64,000 nucleotides of DNA from Rikenellaceae bacterium (GTDB taxonomy: Bacteria > Bacteroidota > Bacteroidia > Bacteroidales > Rikenellaceae), in contig JAGBFQ010000019.1 of assembly GCA_017936385.1 (NCBI GenBank), positions 37,970 through 101,969 on the forward strand, in the 5' to 3' direction. Position 1 is the first letter of the stretch; each line of letters starts with the position of its first letter. The notes below the pieces were generated by a model. It did not search any database. It was given only the letters and a program-made list of their open reading frames with translations, and was not told where the DNA came from. This document shows positions 18,132 through 29,836 of the stretch, in pieces. The translations under genes were made by a program, and so were the position numbers.

Positions 18132-18250
18132 TATGTCCGAAACATATCAAAGATAAAAAATTCAGTCACCTTCGCTCACTCTCGGGCAGTGACCGAAACA
18201 TCGCAAAATACGGGCCAAACGAAACTTTCGCGCGGCCCGTTTCGGACATA
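18132..18250 (+). ncRNA. Candidate structured leader RNA upstream of pfkA
   Basis: A 12-base perfect long-range inverted repeat (TATGTCCGAAAC at 18132-18143, GTTTCGGACATA at 18239-18250) encloses two smaller hairpins: CGGGCC/GGCCCG at 18211-18216 and 18234-18239, and either GTCAC/GTGAC or TCACT/AGTGA within 18165-18193. The closing stem ends 32 bases before the pfkA ATG and no T-run follows, so it does not look like a plain terminator. Could be a cis-regulatory RNA; no known riboswitch class was recognised. Confidence 0.35.
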
Positions 18251-18282
18251 ATTACAATAAAAAGCAAAACACTATAAACACT

Positions 18283-19263
18283 ATGGCACGAATCAAATGC
18301 ATCGGAATCCTCACTTCGGGAGGTGATGCACCTGCAATGAACGCAGCAATCCGCGCAGTAACACGTACTGCTATCTACAACGGCTTTACTGTCAAAGGTA
18401 TCATGCGCGGCTACCGAGGTCTTATCTCGGGCGAGTTCATCGATATGAAAACACAAACCGTGAGCAACATCATCCAACACGGCGGCACTATCCTCAAAAC
18501 GGCCCGTTCGGCTGAGTTCAAAACCCCCGAAGGACGCGCCATCGCCTACGAAAATATGCGCAAAGAGGGTATAGATGCACTTGTTGTGATTGGTGGCGAC
18601 GGCTCGCTGTCGGGTGCCCGTATCTTTGCCGAGGAGTTCGACATTCCCATTGTGGGTCTGCCCGGAACCATTGACAACGACCTCTACGGCACCGACACCA
18701 CCATTGGTTACGACACCGCGCTGAACACCATCATGGAGTGTGTCGACAAACTGCGTGACACCGCTTCGTCGCACGAACGTCTGTTCTTTGTCGAGGTTAT
18801 GGGTCGTAACGCCGGTTTCCTCGCACTGAACGGTGCAATCGCCACAGGTTCGGAGGCAGCCATCATTCCCGAGATTGCCACCGAGGTCGACCAGCTGGGA
18901 GAACTTATTGCCAACGGTTTCCGCAAGAGCAAGAACAGCAGTATCGTATTGGTAGCCGAGAGCCCTCTGACGGGTGGTGCAATGGCTATGGCCGAACGTG
19001 TCAAAAAGGAGTTTCCGCAATTTGATTCACGTGTAACCATCCTGGGCCACATCCAACGTGGTGGTTCTCCCACGGCCAGCGACCGTATCTTGGCAAGCCG
19101 TATGGGTGAAGCTGCCGTGAACGCCCTGCTCGAAGGTCAACGCAACGTGATGGTCGGAATCGAGAACGACGTGATTAAACTCGTTCCCTTCATCCAAGCC
19201 ATCCGCAAGAACAAGACCGTTGACCGCGCACTGCTCAACACCGTAAAGATTCTTTCGATTTAA
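18283..19263 (+). CDS. pfkA: ATP-dependent 6-phosphofructokinase
   Basis: The 326-residue enzyme phosphorylates fructose-6-phosphate to the 1,6-bisphosphate. [18 protein letters not shown] opens the protein, [12 protein letters not shown] binds ATP, and [18 protein letters not shown] carries the catalytic Asp. Gly in GGDGS and in PGTIDND (not the Asp/Lys pair of PPi-dependent enzymes) indicates ATP dependence. It is preceded by a structured leader candidate and followed 20 bases later by a DUF4924 gene on the same strand. Bacteroidales often also carry a PPi-dependent paralogue; none is in this window. Confidence 0.96.
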   Translation: MARIKCIGILTSGGDAPAMNAAIRAVTRTAIYNGFTVKGIMRGYRGLISGEFIDMKTQTVSNIIQHGGTILKTARSAEFKTPEGRAIAYENMRKEGIDALVVIGGDGSLSGARIFAEEFDIPIVGLPGTIDNDLYGTDTTIGYDTALNTIMECVDKLRDTASSHERLFFVEVMGRNAGFLALNGAIATGSEAAIIPEIATEVDQLGELIANGFRKSKNSSIVLVAESPLTGGAMAMAERVKKEFPQFDSRVTILGHIQRGGSPTASDRILASRMGEAAVNALLEGQRNVMVGIENDVIKLVPFIQAIRKNKTVDRALLNTVKILSI

Positions 19264-19283
19264 CGCCCCTTACAGACTCAATT

Positions 19284-19832
19284 ATGGATATTGCACAGAG
19301 CAAACGCCGCGAAAACATTGCCGAATACATCCTCTATCTGTGGCAGATTGAGGACCTGTTGCGTGCTTTGGAGTTCGACGAGCAGGCCATCGACCGTGTG
19401 TTGGTTGCGCCGCGCGAGTTCTCCGAGGGTAAAGCTATGCTGTTCCGCAGTTGGTATGTCGAGATGGGCAACTTGTTGCGCCGCGAGGATAAGGTCAAGT
19501 CGGGCCACTTGGAGCACACACTGCATCTGATTGCCGACATGCAAGACTTGGCTAACCGTTTGATGAAACTTGGTGTGGGGGCTGATTTCCGCCGTGTGAT
19601 GGGCGACCTGACACCGCTATTGCCGGAGTTGAGAGCCAAGTTGGAGGGCAAGGAGATTGGTGACATCGAGTTGTGTTTCCGTGCGCTGTATGCTTCGATG
19701 CTCTACCGAATGAAGGGCGAGCATAGCGAACTGACCGATAGTGTGGTCAAGGTTATTTCGCCCGTTATTGCCGAGTTGGCACGCATCTATAAGGGTGTCG
19801 AGGAGGGCACTATCGAACTCAAAGACGAATAA
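19284..19832 (+). CDS. DUF4924 family protein
   Basis: This 182-residue, mostly helical, soluble protein begins MDIAQSKRRENIAEYILYLW and matches my memory of the Bacteroidetes-specific DUF4924 family. There is no signal peptide or membrane segment, and no catalytic motif is visible. It starts 20 bases after pfkA and ends in a strong terminator, so it is probably co-transcribed with phosphofructokinase. The linkage hints at, but does not show, a role related to glycolysis. Function unknown. Confidence 0.75.
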   Translation: MDIAQSKRRENIAEYILYLWQIEDLLRALEFDEQAIDRVLVAPREFSEGKAMLFRSWYVEMGNLLRREDKVKSGHLEHTLHLIADMQDLANRLMKLGVGADFRRVMGDLTPLLPELRAKLEGKEIGDIELCFRALYASMLYRMKGEHSELTDSVVKVISPVIAELARIYKGVEEGTIELKDE

Positions 19833-19847
19833 GCCATCTGACAGAAA

Positions 19848-19880
19848 AGAGCGTGTCCAAAAAGTTTTTGGACACGCTCT
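19848..19880. terminator. Bidirectional terminator between the DUF4924 gene and GH97
   Basis: AGAGCGTGTCCAAAAA pairs with TTTTTGGACACGCTCT, an almost perfect 16-base stem with a very small loop, between two convergent genes. It can serve both strands. Confidence 0.85.
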
Positions 19881-19901
19881 ATTTACTTATCAGACTATCA
19901 A

Positions 19902-22022
<2,121 letters not shown>

Positions 22023-22060
22023 TTATTTGCGGTTCTCTCGAAAACACGAAGTTCTCCTCT

Positions 22061-22100
22061 AAAAAAATACGAGGATACCCCTTTGGCAGGAGCACCCTCG
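22061..22100 (-). terminator. Terminator of carB
   Basis: On the minus strand CGAGGGTGCTCC pairs (three G-U wobbles) with GGGGTATCCTCG and is followed by TATTTTTTTAG. It lies 28 bases past the carB stop. Confidence 0.8.
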
Positions 22101-22127
22101 CTTGAATTGTATTTGGCCGTGTGGCTT

Positions 22128-25100
22128 TTAGTTTTGTTTGTACTCCTGCCAGCTCTTGATTTGGATGTTGCCATCCTTCAACTCGCAGCAGGCTTGGATA
22201 AACGCACTCGCCAAACGGGCATTGGTAATCAACGGAATGTTGTGGTCGATTGCAGCACGGCGAATCTTGTAACCGTTGGTAAGTTCTCTGTGGGTGTGGT
22301 TCTTGGGAATGTTAACCACAAGGTCGAACCCATGTTTCGAAATCATATCCATGATATTCAACTCCGAGCCCTCATCAGGCCAACCTACGGTCGTTGCCTT
22401 GATACCGTGCTCTGCCAGGAACTTCTGAGTACCACCCGTAGCGTAGATTGTGTAGCCATTCTCTTGCAGAATCTTGCAAGGCTCCAACAAATCAACCTTC
22501 GACTTGGCATCACCCGACGAAACCATGATATTTTGTTTGGGGATGTCGTAGCCTACCGAAATCATCGACGCCAACAGAGCCTCGTTGAAATCATCGCCCA
22601 AGCAACCTACCTCACCGGTCGACGACATATCAACACTCAGCACGGGGTCGGCATTGTGCAGACGGCTGAACGAGAATTGCGACGATTTAACGCCAATCCA
22701 ATCGATGTCGAAGGCACCGCCCTCGGGTTTGGTGTAAGGTGCATCCAACATGATGCGGGTTGCCGTCTCGATGAAGTTGCGTTTGAGCACCTTCGACACA
22801 AACGGGAACGAACGCGAAGCACGCAGGTTACACTCTATCACCTTCACCTCGTTGTTCTTGGCCAGGTATTGGATATTGAACGGACCGCTGATATTCAGCT
22901 CTTTGGCTATCTTGCGGCTGATTTTCTTGATACGGCGTGCCGTTTCGAAGTAAATCTTCTGCGGCGGGAACACCAGAGTTGCGTCACCCGAGTGAACACC
23001 GGCAAACTCGATGTGCTCCGAAATAGCATACTCCACAACTTCTCCATCTTTGGCTACGGCGTCGAACTCAATCTCCTTGGCATTTTGCAGGAATTGCGAA
23101 ACCACAACGGGGTACTCTTTCGATACATTGGCGGCCATCTTCAAGAAGGTTTCGAGTTGCTCCTTGCTGTAACATACGTTCATCGCAGCACCACTCAACA
23201 CATACGACGGACGAACCAGCACGGGGTAACCAACCTTATCGACGAACTCATAGATTTCGTTCATATCGGTAAGCTCCTTCCAAGCGGGTTGGTCGATACC
23301 GAGTTGGTCCAACATGCTCGAGAATTTGTGACGGTTCTCAGCGCGGTCAATCGACAGCGGCGATGTACCCAGCACGGGAATATCTTGGTGATAAAGTTTG
23401 ATTGCCAGGTTATTGGGAATTTGACCACCCACCGAAACAATCACACCCTTAGGTGTTTCGAGGTCCATAACGTCCATCACGCGCTCGAACGACAACTCGT
23501 CGAAGTACAGACGGTCGCACATATCATAGTCGGTCGACACGGTTTCGGGGTTATAGTTAACCATAATCGACTTGTAGCCCAACTTGCGAGCTGTTTGGAT
23601 AGCGTTCACCGAGCACCAGTCAAACTCAACCGACGAGCCAATGCGGTAAGCTCCCGAGCCAAGCACAACAACCGATTTTTCGTTTTTGAAGAACGGAATA
23701 TCGTGTTCGCTGCCATCATAGGTCATATAGAGGTAGTTGGTCAATTCGGGGTGCTCCGAAGCCACGGTATTGATACGTTTAACCGAGGGGAGAATTCCGA
23801 GTTTCTTACGTGCGGCGCGCACTTTAAGAGCCTCTTTGTGCATATTCTCTTTCGACTCGCCCACGAAACGTGCAATCTGGAAGTCCGAGAAACCCAGACG
23901 TTTGGCTTCCAGCAACACTTCGGCAGGCAGTTCGTCCACCTTGTCGTAACCTTGCAGCACCAGCGAGTAGTCATGAATATTTTTGAGTCTTTCGAGGAAC
24001 CAGGGCGAAATCTTGGTCAACTCAAACAGACGTTCGATGCTATAACCCTGTTTGAACGCCTCGGCGATTGCGAACACACGCATATCGGTCGGATTTGCCA
24101 ACTCGGTATCCAGGTCGTCGAACTCAACATCCTCGTTACCCACAAAACCGTGCATACCCTGGCCAATCATACGCAATCCCTTTTGGATAATCTCCTCGAA
24201 CGATTTACCAATCGACATAATCTCACCCACCGACTTCATGCTCGAACCGATTTGGCGCGAAACACCTGCGAATTTGGTGAGGTCCCAACGCGGGATTTTG
24301 CAAATCAGGTAGTCCAAATCGGGAGCCTTGTAAGCCGAGTTGGGAGTACCCATCTCGCCGATTTGGTCGAGCGTGTAGCCCAGAGCCAACTTGGCAGCCA
24401 CAAAAGCCAAAGGATAACCCGTAGCCTTCGAAGCCAACGCCGACGAACGGCTCAGACGAGCATTCACCTCGATTACGCGGTAGTCGTCGGTGTCGGAGTT
24501 GAACGCATACTGAACGTTACACTCGCCCACGATACCGATATGGCGGATGATTTTGCACGACAACTCTTGCAACATTTTCAACTCACCCTCGTCAAGCGAG
24601 CAGGTGGGAGCGACAACGATACTCTCGCCGGTGTGGATACCCAGCGGGTCGAAGTTCTCCATGCTTGCTACCGTGAAGCAGTGGTCGTTGCGGTCACGAA
24701 TAACCTCAAACTCAATCTCCTTCCAACCCTTGAGCGACTCCTCGACAAGAATTTGTTTGGAGTAAGCGAACGAGCTTTCGCACAGAGTTTTGAACTCTTC
24801 CATATTTTGGCAAATACCGCTACCAAGGCCGCCCAAAGCGTATGCCGAGCGCACCATGATGGGGAAACCGATTTTATTGGCGGCAGCAATAGCATCCTCC
24901 ATTGTTTCCACGGCTTGGCTTACAGGGGTTTTGACATCGATTTCGTCGAGTTTCTTGACAAACAGGTCGCGGTCCTCGGTTGCCATGATAGCCTCCACCG
25001 AAGTACCGAGCACATCGACGCCATATTTTTGGAGCACGCCGTTTTGATAGAGTTCGGTACCGCAGTTGAGCGCGGTTTGACCTCCGAATGCGAGCAAGAT

Positions 25101-25358
25101 GCCGTCGGGTTTCTCCTTTTTGATGATATCCTCCACGAATTGGGGAGTCACAGGCAGGAAGTAAACGCTGTCAGCGATACCTTCCGAGGTTTGGATGGTG
25201 GCAATATTGGGGTTAATCAAAACGGTCGAAATGCCCTCTTCGCGCAGTGCTTTGAGAGCTTGCGAGCCTGAGTAGTCGAACTCACCGGCTTGTCCGATTT
25301 TGAGCGCTCCGGAGCCGAGCACAACAACTTTCTTCTTGGTACAAGTTTGATTTGCCAT
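22128..25358 (-). CDS. carB: Carbamoyl-phosphate synthase large subunit
   Basis: The 1076-residue enzyme has the duplicated ATP-grasp architecture: the first half starts VVVLGSGALKIGQAGEFDYSG and the second half VVVLGSGAYRIGSSVEFDW at about residue 560. A C-terminal MGS-like allosteric domain begins near 940. It makes carbamoyl phosphate from bicarbonate, ammonia (from CarA) and two ATP for pyrimidine and Arg synthesis. The family is normally about 1050-1080 residues. carA is not adjacent. It has its own promoter (25416-25423) and terminator. Confidence 0.97.
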   Translation of the reverse strand: MANQTCTKKKVVVLGSGALKIGQAGEFDYSGSQALKALREEGISTVLINPNIATIQTSEGIADSVYFLPVTPQFVEDIIKKEKPDGILLAFGGQTALNCGTELYQNGVLQKYGVDVLGTSVEAIMATEDRDLFVKKLDEIDVKTPVSQAVETMEDAIAAANKIGFPIMVRSAYALGGLGSGICQNMEEFKTLCESSFAYSKQILVEESLKGWKEIEFEVIRDRNDHCFTVASMENFDPLGIHTGESIVVAPTCSLDEGELKMLQELSCKIIRHIGIVGECNVQYAFNSDTDDYRVIEVNARLSRSSALASKATGYPLAFVAAKLALGYTLDQIGEMGTPNSAYKAPDLDYLICKIPRWDLTKFAGVSRQIGSSMKSVGEIMSIGKSFEEIIQKGLRMIGQGMHGFVGNEDVEFDDLDTELANPTDMRVFAIAEAFKQGYSIERLFELTKISPWFLERLKNIHDYSLVLQGYDKVDELPAEVLLEAKRLGFSDFQIARFVGESKENMHKEALKVRAARKKLGILPSVKRINTVASEHPELTNYLYMTYDGSEHDIPFFKNEKSVVVLGSGAYRIGSSVEFDWCSVNAIQTARKLGYKSIMVNYNPETVSTDYDMCDRLYFDELSFERVMDVMDLETPKGVIVSVGGQIPNNLAIKLYHQDIPVLGTSPLSIDRAENRHKFSSMLDQLGIDQPAWKELTDMNEIYEFVDKVGYPVLVRPSYVLSGAAMNVCYSKEQLETFLKMAANVSKEYPVVVSQFLQNAKEIEFDAVAKDGEVVEYAISEHIEFAGVHSGDATLVFPPQKIYFETARRIKKISRKIAKELNISGPFNIQYLAKNNEVKVIECNLRASRSFPFVSKVLKRNFIETATRIMLDAPYTKPEGGAFDIDWIGVKSSQFSFSRLHNADPVLSVDMSSTGEVGCLGDDFNEALLASMISVGYDIPKQNIMVSSGDAKSKVDLLEPCKILQENGYTIYATGGTQKFLAEHGIKATTVGWPDEGSELNIMDMISKHGFDLVVNIPKNHTHRELTNGYKIRRAAIDHNIPLITNARLASAFIQACCELKDGNIQIKSWQEYKQN

Positions 25359-25415
25359 ATTATGATAAAGTATAAGTTTTTTCCTTTCGCTGCTTACGAT
25401 TCAACTAAAATCGTA

Positions 25416-25423
25416 CAAAGGTA
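25416..25423 (-). promoter_or_regulatory. -7 promoter box for carB
   Basis: The reverse strand reads TACCTTTG (TAnnTTTG), 57 bases upstream of the carB ATG. Confidence 0.6.
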
Positions 25424-25474
25424 GCATTTTTGCGCTGATTTTTCTTATTTTCGTCCGTTTTTTTTGTATTTTTT

Positions 25475-26143
25475 TTACTCCTTGCAGTGGGGTCGTCCGG
25501 AAGGAGGGATTATAATATCGTCTGTCGAGAGTTTCGGCACACAGTGTGTGCCCTCCAAACGGTAATAATCAAGGTTCTGGTCGGAGTGGCTTTCGACTAT
25601 TTGAATTTTGTCGGCGCCCTTGCCTATTGCCAAGAGCAACAAGGGACTGAGTTCGAGTCCCAAAGTCTGCCGCACAGCCTCGGCGTCAAAGGCGGCGATG
25701 CAACAACCATTGAGTCCCATCTCGGTGGCCCTGAGCAACATACTCTGCGCCGAAATCCCCAAATCTATATCCACAAAGCGGTCTTCGGCCACAGTCGAGC
25801 ACACGGCTATAAAGGCAGTCGGTTCGCTACCTTCGGCAGGCAAATGCAGTTCGGGCAGGGCGGCTCCCATTCGGATGAGCCGCGCAACTGCACGTGCCTC
25901 ATCTCCAAGCACGGGGCGAAAACGCAGCGGCTGTCGGTTGCGTGCCGAGGGGATGCGCGTATTCACCTCTATGATACTTCGCAGTTGGTCGTCGCGCACC
26001 ACAAACGAGTGGTCGTAGGCTCGATGCGAACGGTTGCGCAGCAACAATTGTCCAAGACTTGCGGCTGTTTTGCGTTTTGCGGCGGGAGCCCCTTTGCGCG
26101 AGAGGTACTCTTCCATCTTCTTGCCTATGTAGTCATCTGCCAT
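25475..26143 (-). CDS. Nitroreductase family protein
   Basis: The 222-residue protein shows the FMN-dependent nitroreductase pattern: RNRSHRAYDHSF (phosphate-binding Arg-Ser-x-Arg region) at about 36-47, PSARNRQPLRF at about 65-75 and a DLGISAQSMLLRATEMGLNGCCI helix near 125-147. Such enzymes use NAD(P)H to reduce nitro compounds, quinones or flavins; the true substrate is unknown. There is no signal peptide. The gene is monocistronic, with a promoter box at 26165-26172, and is divergent from the GH127 gene. Confidence 0.88.
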   Translation of the reverse strand: MADDYIGKKMEEYLSRKGAPAAKRKTAASLGQLLLRNRSHRAYDHSFVVRDDQLRSIIEVNTRIPSARNRQPLRFRPVLGDEARAVARLIRMGAALPELHLPAEGSEPTAFIAVCSTVAEDRFVDIDLGISAQSMLLRATEMGLNGCCIAAFDAEAVRQTLGLELSPLLLLAIGKGADKIQIVESHSDQNLDYYRLEGTHCVPKLSTDDIIIPPSGRPHCKE

Positions 26144-26164
26144 ATTTTCGATGCATTATTCTTT

Positions 26165-26172
26165 CAAAGATA
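26165..26172 (-). promoter_or_regulatory. -7 promoter box for the nitroreductase gene
   Basis: The reverse strand reads TATCTTTG (TAnnTTTG), 21 bases upstream of the ATG at 26143. Confidence 0.55.
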
Positions 26173-26209
26173 GCACATCTTTTTCAATTTTCCAAGCCCC
26201 AAGCGAGTA

Positions 26210-26242
26210 TTTGGCCGTTTTAAAAAAAATATATTATTTTTG
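26210..26242 (+). promoter_or_regulatory. Promoter of the GH127 gene
   Basis: TTTG (26210-26213) and TATTTTTG (26235-26242) are 21 bases apart, exactly the Bacteroidetes -33/-7 arrangement. The leader is about 35 bases. Confidence 0.7.
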
Positions 26243-26282
26243 CAGAATAAAACCACATTACTAATTATTAACTCATTAACCT

Positions 26283-28778
26283 ATGAAACTCTCCCCCTCG
26301 CTCAAGACTCTTGTCATTGCTACCTTCACAGGACTCGCTTCGTGTGCCGACACCTGCCAACCACCCGTGAGCACTGCTACCCCCGAGAGTGTTCCGTTCC
26401 AACAAGTTACCCTTCAAGATGACTTTTGGCGTCCCCGCCTGCTGGCCCAAAAGCACACGCTGGTGCCCTTCTCACTCGAAAAGAACGAGCCCGCAATTGA
26501 AAACCTGCGTCGCGTCGGAGCCTACCTGCGTGGCGAAAAAATCGAAAAACTCCTACCCAAGCCGTTCTACGTAGCCTCCGACCTATTCAAGGTTATGGAG
26601 GGCGCGGCCTACCTGCTAACCATCGAGCCAGACCTCGCACTTGAGGCCCAAATGGACGAAATAATCGACATCATAGGCCAAGCCCAAAAGCCCGACGGCT
26701 ACCTCTACGAACACCACATCGTACCCGAAAAATATCGCCACAAGGGTAATAACTGGGGCTCGGGCGACAAACCCTACAGCTACGTTCTGTTCAGCCACGA
26801 GCTCTACAACATGGGCCACATGTATGAGGGCGCGATTGCATACTACCGCGCCACGGGCAAACGCAAATGGCTCGATATTGCCGAAAAGAGTGCCCAACAC
26901 ATCAACCGCGTATTCTTCGAGGGCGACCCTGCCTACAATGACGGCAAACCCATCAATCAGGCTCCCGGCCACCAAGAAATCGAGATGGCACTTATCAAAC
27001 TCTACCAAGTCACCGAAAACCCGCTTTACTTGGAGATGGCCCAAAAGTTTATCGACATTCGCGGTGTGACCTATCGCCCCGAGGGAATAGCCATTACAAC
27101 TCCCGAATACTCGCAACAACACCTTCCCGTGCGAGAGCAATTCACCGCCGTGGGTCACTCCGTGCGTGCAACCTACCTCTATGCAGGTATGGCCGACGTG
27201 GTAGCCATTACGGGTGACAGCACACTGCTGCCTGCGCTGGACAGCGTATGGCACGACATTGTCGACCGCAAGATGCACATCACGGGTGGTCTTGGCGCTG
27301 TTCCTGGAATCGAAGGTTTCGGTCCCGACTACGTGCTGCCCAACAAGGAGACCTACAACGAGACCTGCTCGGCCGTGGGTAACGTGATGTTCAACTATCG
27401 CATGTTCCTCATGTCGCGCGACGCCAAGTACACCGACGTTGCCGAGGTGGCCTTATATAATAATGTATTGGCCGGAACCAACATCGAAGGCAACCGTTTC
27501 TTCTATGTCAACCCGCTGGAGGCCGATGGTCGACGCGCCTTCAACCACGGACACGCAGGTCGCGCACCGTGGTTCAACACGGCTTGCTGTCCGTCAAATC
27601 TGGCGCGTCTGATTCCCCAAATTCCCGGAATGATTTACTCACACACCGACAATGAGATTTTCTGCGGTTTCTACGCCGGAAGTTCGGCCACCGTACCTCT
27701 TGCCGAAGGTGGCGTAGAGCTGACCCAACGCACACAATATCCGTTCGACGGACAAATCGAAATCGAGGTCACTCCAGAGGCCGAGAACGCTGAATTTACT
27801 CTGTGGCTGCGTATCCCTACTTGGTGCGCCGGCGACCGCTTTGTGTCGGGCGAACTGTATAGCTATGCCGATAATGTGCGCTCGCGTGCCGTGGCAAAGG
27901 TTAACGGCCGCCGCGTTCGTACCGAGGTGGTGAACGGCATGTTGCCTGTGTGCCGCAAGTGGAAAGCGGGGGACGTTGTAACACTGTCGCTCGATATGCC
28001 CGTGCGTTACTCCGTTGCCGACGAGCGTGTCAAAGCCGACAGCAATCGCGTCTGCCTGACCCGTGGACCTCTGGTGTTGTGCGCCGAAACCGCCGACAAC
28101 AGCCACGTACCCTCGCACTACTTCATCAATGAGATAGGCGCACAAGGTATTCTCGGAGCTTACACCGAAGGGGTGCTTGCTGGAGTTCCCAACATCACAC
28201 TCGACGCTTCGGCAGCAACGGCCGAGTCGCAAGAGGCTGCAACTCTTACTCTGCTTCCCTACTACGCATGGAACAACCGTGGAAACGCTGCGATGAACGT
28301 GTGGTTTGCTTTGGACGCACCCACGGCCCGTCAAGCTATGACCCTTGCTGTGGGTAACATCTCGGATGTTACGGCTACCCACACCAACTCGTCGGACGAT
28401 GTGCTGGCTATTGCCGACGGTCGCCGTCCCAAAAATTCGTTTGACCGCACAATTCCCCGCTGGACCAGCTGGCCGCAAAAGGGCACTCCACAACAGGTCG
28501 AAATCAAACTCCGCAAACGTCAACCCATCGAGAGTGTCCAAGTCTATTGGTACGACGACAAGGGTGGTGTGCAAGTTCCCGTGTCGTGGTCGATGGACTA
28601 TCTGCTCGACGGCGAGTGGCACGTATTCACACCCTATGTAACAGACCGTTTCGGCACCTACAAAGACCAATTCAACATGGTTCACCCGGATGTCACCATC
28701 GAAGCCGAGGCATTGCGTCTGAACATGATTCCGCGTGAGGATTCGACCGTAGGTATCCTCGAAGTTGTGGTAGAGTAA
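26283..28778 (+). CDS. Glycoside hydrolase family 127 lipoprotein (beta-L-arabinofuranosidase type)
   Basis: The 831-residue protein has a lipoprotein-like signal (GLASC, Cys21). The (alpha/alpha)6 barrel of GH127 (formerly DUF1680) follows. The zinc/catalytic residues known from HypBA1 have counterparts: GIEGFG (E344), NETC (E360, C362) and NTACCPSN (C435, C436), where the second Cys is the nucleophile. The C-terminal 150 residues look like an added beta-sandwich, possibly a carbohydrate-binding or F5/8-type module. GH127 removes beta-L-arabinofuranose; other specificities exist, so the substrate is uncertain. It has its own promoter and hairpin and no neighbouring susCD genes. Confidence 0.9.
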   Translation: MKLSPSLKTLVIATFTGLASCADTCQPPVSTATPESVPFQQVTLQDDFWRPRLLAQKHTLVPFSLEKNEPAIENLRRVGAYLRGEKIEKLLPKPFYVASDLFKVMEGAAYLLTIEPDLALEAQMDEIIDIIGQAQKPDGYLYEHHIVPEKYRHKGNNWGSGDKPYSYVLFSHELYNMGHMYEGAIAYYRATGKRKWLDIAEKSAQHINRVFFEGDPAYNDGKPINQAPGHQEIEMALIKLYQVTENPLYLEMAQKFIDIRGVTYRPEGIAITTPEYSQQHLPVREQFTAVGHSVRATYLYAGMADVVAITGDSTLLPALDSVWHDIVDRKMHITGGLGAVPGIEGFGPDYVLPNKETYNETCSAVGNVMFNYRMFLMSRDAKYTDVAEVALYNNVLAGTNIEGNRFFYVNPLEADGRRAFNHGHAGRAPWFNTACCPSNLARLIPQIPGMIYSHTDNEIFCGFYAGSSATVPLAEGGVELTQRTQYPFDGQIEIEVTPEAENAEFTLWLRIPTWCAGDRFVSGELYSYADNVRSRAVAKVNGRRVRTEVVNGMLPVCRKWKAGDVVTLSLDMPVRYSVADERVKADSNRVCLTRGPLVLCAETADNSHVPSHYFINEIGAQGILGAYTEGVLAGVPNITLDASAATAESQEAATLTLLPYYAWNNRGNAAMNVWFALDAPTARQAMTLAVGNISDVTATHTNSSDDVLAIADGRRPKNSFDRTIPRWTSWPQKGTPQQVEIKLRKRQPIESVQVYWYDDKGGVQVPVSWSMDYLLDGEWHVFTPYVTDRFGTYKDQFNMVHPDVTIEAEALRLNMIPREDSTVGILEVVVE

Positions 28779-28795
28779 CCGCTACACCTAACATG

Positions 28796-28837
28796 AACGG
28801 GGCTGTCCAACAAGTTTTGTTGCGACAGCCCCGTTCA
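28796..28837 (+). terminator. Hairpin after the GH127 gene
   Basis: GAACGGGGCTGTC pairs perfectly with GACAGCCCCGTTC, with further AACAA/TTGTT pairing inside. It lies 17 bases after the GH127 stop. A clear T-run is missing. Confidence 0.6.
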
Positions 28838-28908
28838 CATAAATTCACGCCACGATACTCACTCCCAAAGCGCAATTCACTTGAACGTCTTGACACATTC
28901 ACACAAAA

Positions 28909-28937
28909 AGGGCCGTCCAACTCCGTTGAACAGCCCC
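28909..28937 (-). terminator. Terminator of rpmH
   Basis: On the minus strand GGGGCTGTTCAAC pairs with GTTGGACGGCCC (some wobble pairs) and is followed by TTTTTGTG. It lies about 20 bases past the rpmH stop. Confidence 0.75.
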
Positions 28938-28959
28938 TCATTTGTACCCGCTATTGCGA

Positions 28960-29121
28960 TTAGAGGTATTTGATAGTAGTTTCGTCCGAAACGGTCAGTT
29001 TTTTACGACCTTTTGCACGACGTGCTGCCAAAACCTTACGGCCATTGGCGGTAGACATTCTCTGACGGAAACCGTGTTTGTTAATCCTCTTTTTGCGCGA
29101 GGGTTGGAAAGTTCTTTTCAT
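28960..29121 (-). CDS. rpmH: 50S ribosomal protein L34
   Basis: The reverse strand encodes 53 residues starting [20 protein letters not shown] and ending [12 protein letters not shown], the highly basic L34 of the large ribosomal subunit. The conserved family N-terminus MKRTFQPS fixes the start at 29121; an in-frame ATG two codons upstream (29127) would add Met-Ala. A -7 box at 29166-29173 lies upstream and a terminator at 28909-28937 downstream. The neighbouring rsmG is its usual partner region in many bacteria. Confidence 0.96.
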   Translation of the reverse strand: MKRTFQPSRKKRINKHGFRQRMSTANGRKVLAARRAKGRKKLTVSDETTIKYL

Positions 29122-29165
29122 TGCCATATCTTACGAGTATTTATAATTCCACTTCAAACGGAGTG

Positions 29166-29173
29166 CAAAGGTA
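29166..29173 (-). promoter_or_regulatory. -7 promoter box for rpmH
   Basis: The reverse strand reads TACCTTTG (TAnnTTTG), about 44 bases before the rpmH start, between rsmG and rpmH. Confidence 0.6.
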
Positions 29174-29212
29174 TAACTTTTTTGGTTTTTACAAAAACTT
29201 TTCGACAAGAAT

Positions 29213-29836
29213 TTATTGTTTCGGCACAAAAACCACCTTTTTGGTCTCAAAAAATGGCTCAGAGAACCATTTCGAAATCTCAAAAACTTCACATTTGCAT
29301 CCCGCCGCACTCAGTTCCTCGGTCAAATCACCTCCTTTGAGCAGCAACATTCCCGACGGGCGAGAGCCGCATTGCGAACGCGCTATCTTGTTCCAACTCC
29401 AATCCATCAACACCGAAGTCTGGGCAACGGCACGGCTTACAACGTAGTCGAACATTCGGGGCAAAGTTTCGACACGGGCATGAACGGCCTGCACATTGCG
29501 CAGTCCCACGCCTTGAGCCACAGCCTCAACAACCTTAATCTTTTTGCCAATCGAGTCCACAGCCGTAAACCTCACCTCGGGAAAAAGTATCGCCAGCGGA
29601 ATGGTTGGAAAACCTCCGCCACAGCCAATATCCAACACTTCGGCTCCGGGAGCAAATTCACACACTCGGGCTATGGCCAGAGAGTGGAGTACGTGGTTGA
29701 CATACAGTGAGTCTATATCCTTGCGCGAGATGACGTTGATACGTGCATTCCACTCGCGGTACAGGGCGTCGAGCGCCGCAAACTGTTGGACTTGAGCGTC
29801 GGTCAAATCAAAATATTTGGTCAAGACACCGGTCAT
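29213..29836 (-). CDS. rsmG: 16S rRNA (guanine-527-N7)-methyltransferase
   Basis: The 207-residue protein is an S-adenosylmethionine-dependent methyltransferase with motif I VLDIGCGGGFPTIPLAI, then FTAVDSIGKKIKVVEAV and VVSRAVAQTSVLMDW, all typical of RsmG/GidB. It methylates G527 of 16S rRNA, and loss gives low-level streptomycin resistance in other bacteria. Its start overlaps the stop of the upstream sigma factor gene by one base (TAATG), so the two are translationally coupled. Length agrees with the family. Confidence 0.95.
   Translation of the reverse strand: MTGVLTKYFDLTDAQVQQFAALDALYREWNARINVISRKDIDSLYVNHVLHSLAIARVCEFAPGAEVLDIGCGGGFPTIPLAILFPEVRFTAVDSIGKKIKVVEAVAQGVGLRNVQAVHARVETLPRMFDYVVSRAVAQTSVLMDWSWNKIARSQCGSRPSGMLLLKGGDLTEELSAAGCKCEVFEISKWFSEPFFETKKVVFVPKQ

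Noticed and set aside
22083..25271. A long open frame on the plus strand opposite carB
   Set aside because: carB on the other strand has complete family motifs over its whole length; the opposite frame shows no known domain and is a codon-usage shadow.
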